Assembly: GCA_963575745.1 (NCBI GenBank)
Contig: CAUYUJ010020571.1
Coordinates: 586,834 to 650,833, forward strand
Direction: 5' to 3'
From: Prorocentrum cordatum
Taxonomy: Eukaryota; Sar; Dinophyceae; Prorocentrales; Prorocentraceae
Length of the DNA stretch: 64,000 nucleotides
In this document: one piece after another, positions 60,712 through 64,000 of the stretch
How the letters are laid out: every line of letters starts with the position of its first letter
How positions within the stretch are numbered: the stretch's first letter is position 1
Position numbers and translations under genes: made by a program
The notes under the pieces: generated by a model
Told to the model about the DNA's origin: nothing
Seen by the model: only the letters and a program-made list of their open reading frames with translations
Databases searched by the model: none

Positions 60712-61422
60712 GTGTTTTTCATGTGGGCGCAGGCTGTCTGGGGGCCCTATCCCGAGCTAGGTGTTCTGCAGGTCTGCTTGGAAGCGGCGCAGAGCAGGAT
60801 GTCGCGCTCGTCATCTCCGCGGGCGTCGGCAGCGTCACCTGCGGAAGTGGCGGTCTTCTGCTTGGAGAGGATAGGCTGGTCCTTTCAGGCGTGCGACACC
60901 CTCGTCACGAACGAGGGCGAGATGATCCAGTTGGAAAAGATGTCTGCAGCCCTCGTCATGGCCTCGGCTGAGGGCGGTGCCGTTCGAGCGTCGGATCGGC
61001 AAGGCCTCGAGGTCAGGTGGCCCGCGGCCTCGTGGAGTACCCCGCTTTTCTGGAAAGCCCTCAATCCCTTCCTGCACCAGGTCTCGGAGGCGAAAGGATG
61101 TGCGAGGAGGCGCCAGAGGTCCCTGAGGTCGCTCATCTCAGGGGCCCATTGGCCCCAATGCAGGCTTTTCAAGCATGGCCTGGCGGAGTCCGGGAGCTGC
61201 CCGCGGCGCGGAGACCCCGACGGGTCGCTCTGGCACAGAGCCTGCGAGTACCCAGCGTCGACCGCGCAGCGTCTCGAAGGTGTCTCTGACTTCTTGCAGC
61301 GACGGGCCCGCAGGGTCAAAGAGTTGGGGTTCTACGAGGGCGAGCTTTTCGCGCGCGGCCTCTACCCGGGCCCGGCGGTCTTGATAGAGGTCCCCGAGGG
61401 GCCCGAGGTCACCATCCGCTAG
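60712..61422 (+). pseudogene. LINE polyprotein, region between reverse transcriptase and RNase H
   Basis: A single open frame of 236 codons contains LFWKALNPFLHQVSEAKGCA, SLRSLISGAHWPQCRLFKHG, and PRRGDPDGSLWHRACEYPAS, then FARGLYPGP. The Cys/His-bearing C.RCG..GTL.HR.Y.CP pattern and the (F.RGLFP.P) end are characteristic of this LINE type, here with one Cys replaced by Arg. Confidence 0.55.
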
Positions 61423-62000
61423 CACAACAGGCCCGCGCTGGGCCTTCTGAGCGGGCTCTTGTGCACTGACAGCTCTCGGTCCTTTGGGCTGACTGCCCGC
61501 GCCTGGCCCGAGCTGGCGGGGCCGCGGCGCAAGTAGATCAGTTCGGCCGCTTGCAGGCGGCGGCCCACGGGCCAGTTCCGAGGGCAGCGGCGCGCAGGCA
61601 ACAGGCTCGGGATGCCGAAGACTTTGCGCTGAATCTGCTAGCGCAAGTGGCCCTGCCCCCGTTCACGCTGCATGTAGATTGCGCTGGGACTGTCAGCGCG
61701 GCTCGACGCGGGGAGGGGGGCGGGGCTGGATCGTCGAGCGTCAGAGCGCACCATCGGGGCCAGTTCTGGGCCGCCTTTTAGAAGTCATATTCTGACGTGC
61801 ACAAGACCCGTGCGCGCTGCGCGAGTGCGCAGGTGGATGCAGGTCAGACATCGGAGCGGGGGCGCCGAGCCAGCAGCGCGGCGGGCGAGTTCGCCGAGCG
61901 CGGGGCTGCAGCTCGCGGCACCGACGCAAGTTTTCTTCCGAGACGTGGCGCGGCCTGTCAGAGTGCGCGCGAGAGGCCACCGCTTGGGCGGCAGAGGCGC
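61423..62000 (+). pseudogene. LINE RNase H, decayed
   Basis: LLCTDSSRSFG (about 61455) stands where TDGS is expected. PRAAARRQQARD (about 61575) stands where the Glu helix is expected. LHVDCAGTVSAARRG (about 61669) carries the third Asp. SERGRRASSAAGEFAERGAA (about 61853), with AA.E.A, corresponds to the last helix where Asp is expected. The first catalytic Asp context and the last Asp are altered, so activity is unlikely. Confidence 0.5.
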
Positions 62001-62616
62001 ACGTCGTCACAGGAGTCCGCGAGCCCGCGGCAGCGCGGGGCCGGCAAGCGCCCCGACCTGGAAAATCCCAGGCGCCTGCGCCCATGGAGACAAGCCCACG
62101 GCCCGACCCGCCCACCCAAGCAGAACCGCCGCCACCCACGAAGCCCCCTTCACGAATGCAAGCCTCCTTCGAAGGGGCGCATTCGAGGGACGGCGGCGCG
62201 GCAGCCCGGAGGGAGGGTGGAGGCCGGCCGGCGAGCCCCCCACGAGCCGGCCGCGGAGGAAAGGAGAGAGAATGGAGGAACTGACAGGGACGCCTGCCGC
62301 GGAGGAGATAGAGACAGGAAGGGGCTGTAGGGAGAGGGGGCGCCAATTGGCCGGCTGTGGAGGAGGTAGGAGTGGGCAGGGTCCTTTCTGGTGCACGACC
62401 GCTTTACGCTCCTCAGCAAGCCCTTCCTTGGGAAGGGCGCGGGGGCGGCATCCTGCCGCAGGTGGGAAGGCCGACGATAGCCGCAGGCCGAGTCGAGCAG
62501 CACAGAAACGCTGCTTGACTCCCCTTCAGAAGCGGTGCGGTTGGTTTAGACGTAACGGAGGTGCGGCCAGAACGGCTGCGCCTGCCCCATCGAGGCTTTC
62601 CCCACCTGCGGGATAA
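62001..62616 (+). other. Possible 3' part of the fossil LINE
   Basis: One + frame stays open to 62616 with Arg/Pro/Ala-rich content and no clear Cys motif. It may be the eroded carboxy end and 3' untranslated part of the LINE. No poly(A) or short 3' repeat was seen. Confidence 0.3.
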
Positions 62617-62802
62617 TTAAGGAGCAACGACACGCTCCGCAGGCACCGGGAAGGACACGCAGAGGCGAAAGAACAGACACCTTCGCTCGAAATTAGCTGC
62701 TGAGTATCCGACCAGTCGGTGTGATGATGTAATTCGTGTCGCGGGAGCCGCAGTAAATGCCCCCCCAGACCCGCCCGAATTCAAGTTGCTGGGCAGTGGC
62801 CG

Positions 62803-62850
62803 TATATACACATATATCTATATATACACATACATACATATATATAATAT
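62803..62850. repeat. (TA/TATACA)n microsatellite
   Basis: ATATACACATATATC, ATATATACACATACATAC and ATATATAT words, about 48 bp. Confidence 0.85.
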
Positions 62851-63145
62851 GTGACTTGCTTTGCCGCACCGGATCGGTGCCAAGACCAAATAGATGCGCG
62901 CTGGAAAAATAATTGACCCGTCTAAACATGACGGTGGCTGCACGGAAATATTGTTAAAGTTAATGGCGTGATCCGTTTTTTGAATATGACGCTTTTTGGT
63001 TTCAAGTCCTCCTCCCTCCTCTCCTTCTTCTCCTTGAAGTCCCAGATAATTAAGCCAGGGGTTGTATATGTTTGTGACTTGTTCTGCCGCACTGGATCGG
63101 TGCCAAGACCAAAACAGATATCAGCATAACAACATCCCGTCTAAG
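62849..63145. repeat. Direct duplication of a ~75-bp segment
   Basis: GTGACTTGCTTTGCCGCACC, GGATCGGTGCCAAGACCAAA and, further on, CCCGTCTAA recur at about 63071-63145 after the first copy at 62849-62930. About 140 bp of unrelated sequence lies between. Confidence 0.7.
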
Positions 63146-63182
63146 CGCTATGATTATATTGCAATATCTAGTTAATAACCAG

Positions 63183-63270
63183 GGAGAGAAAAAGAGAGAG
63201 AGAGAGGGCAGAACAAATGATAAAGAGAGAGATATAGAGAGAGAGAGAACAAATAAAAAAGCGAGAGAGG
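63183..63270. repeat. (GA)n-rich tract
   Basis: GAGAGAAAAAGAGAGAGAGA and AGAGAGAGATATAGAGAGAG words on the + strand. Confidence 0.85.
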
Positions 63271-63279
63271 CGGCGACAC

Positions 63280-64000
63280 AGGCGCCGTCTTGGCGCTTCC
63301 TCGCCCTCGGGCACTGCCGTCTGCCCCGCGGGGCTGGCGGCAAAGTGGGTCGACTGGCGTTTCGGCAAGGCTTCTCCAGCGGGCAGTGAGGGGCTGAGCT
63401 TCCCCTCCACAGTGGAACCCTGCGGGAGTACAACGATAACGGCGGAAGTAAGGGCTGATCCACCGAAACGAGGTCTAGGCAGGCATCTTCGAAGCATTCC
63501 CAGGGTCGTCCAGACAGAGTCGTTTTTCCAGCTCTTTGAGATTTGAAGCCTCAGGTGTGGGCTCATTGCAGCCTTGGACGCTGAAACCTGTGTCCCCTCC
63601 CGACCTCCACGCTTTCCCGCTCAGCCCCTCTTCCCGGAGCGCTCTCGCTCTGCATTCAGTCGATTGTTTCGCTCTCCGTTCCTCTGCCTTTCCAGTCGCA
63701 TGGCTTCCCACGTGGGCTCACTCGACCCCCTCTGGCGATTCCCCCCGCTAGCGCAGCAGAGCCCGCCAAGCGATACGGCCACGCCCGTCTGGCGTCCTCG
63801 AGGGCGGCAGGGGGCAGGAGATTCTCGCTGGCCCCTTTCGTCCTCCACCCGGGCAGATCGCCCTCCATGATGGAATGGAGGAGGACTACGAAAGGGTGGA
63901 AGGAATCGGTCGGGGCTAGGAGGAGGAGGAGGAGGAGGAGGAGGAGGAAAAATCCGTTCCCGAAGTCTCCGGAGCGCTCTCGGAGCCCGCGGCGCCCGTG
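63280..64000 (+). other. Unresolved right edge with a short + frame
   Basis: A frame open at 63574-63870 has an internal ATG (63701) giving MASHVGSLDPLWRFPPLAQQ and VWRPRGRQGAGDSRWPLSSS. It could be a first exon but has no recognised family. Past 63900 a GGA tract (63918-63950) begins and the window ends. Confidence 0.25.

Larger units (their letters stand above)
56051..62616 (+). mobile_element. Fossil LINE: ORF1, endonuclease, reverse transcriptase, RNase H
   Basis: Over 6.5 kb on the + strand the parts of a complete non-LTR retrotransposon occur in the standard order, each spread over two or three frames: ORF1 (56051-57197), AP-type endonuclease (about 58030-58600), reverse transcriptase (about 59400-60480), the carboxy-terminal region (60712-61422) and RNase H (about 61430-61980). 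It is a longer and differently arranged type than the LINE at 8.5 kb. The exact ends are not defined; the right end is set where the last open frame stops. Confidence 0.65.

Overview
The window reads as repeat-dense, GC-rich nuclear DNA of a protist, most likely a dinoflagellate. The grounds are: copia-type and LINE reverse transcriptases that look like those known from dinoflagellate genomes, minute exons in very long introns with GC- and GA-type splice donors, a reiterated gene-family start, and many pure (GGA)n/(TCC)n tracts. No rRNA, tRNA, CRISPR array or bacterial operon was seen. The species cannot be fixed from the sequence alone. Most long open frames are by-products of GC-rich triplet repeats and open on several frames at once, so only a minority are reported as coding.

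Host genes. On the + strand, short exons at 14859-14942, 18813-18868, 28776-28868, 31474-31566 and perhaps 32792-32851 together look like one six-helix domain of a four-domain-type voltage-gated cation channel (S2, S2-S3 loop and start of S3, S4, S5, start of the pore turret). They lie in order over 18 kb; the S3 exon was not found. Weak minus-strand candidates lie at 3288-3583, 12190-12498 and 17400-17940. Unrecognised plus-strand candidates lie at 5500-6420, 6480-6780, 16445-16660 and 54050-54344. A decayed minus-strand member of a dispersed gene family is at 7275-8474; pieces of the same conserved start lie at 12184-12217, 18557-18732 and 54640-54860.

Mobile DNA, left to right: a 5'-truncated LINE with reverse transcriptase and RNase H (8491-12183) inserted in the dispersed repeat; pairs of small inverted-repeat elements of four families (14.3/22.3, 16.6/17.1, 18.4/22.0 and 19.1/21.6 kb); a 3.6-kb element with about 470-bp inverted ends (23933-27534) between the S2-S3 and S4 exons; a heavily broken copia element (about 34.9-45.5 kb) with integrase, reverse transcriptase, RNase H and then a methyltransferase-like segment; a second copia element with Gag and protease only (about 45.7-50.1 kb); and a long fossil LINE with ORF1, endonuclease, reverse transcriptase and RNase H (about 56.0-62.6 kb).

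The remainder is minisatellites, degenerate repeats, simple repeats and unrecognised intron or intergenic DNA. Every mobile-element gene found has frameshifts or in-frame stops, so the transposons look dead; the channel exons are the best candidates for living sequence.
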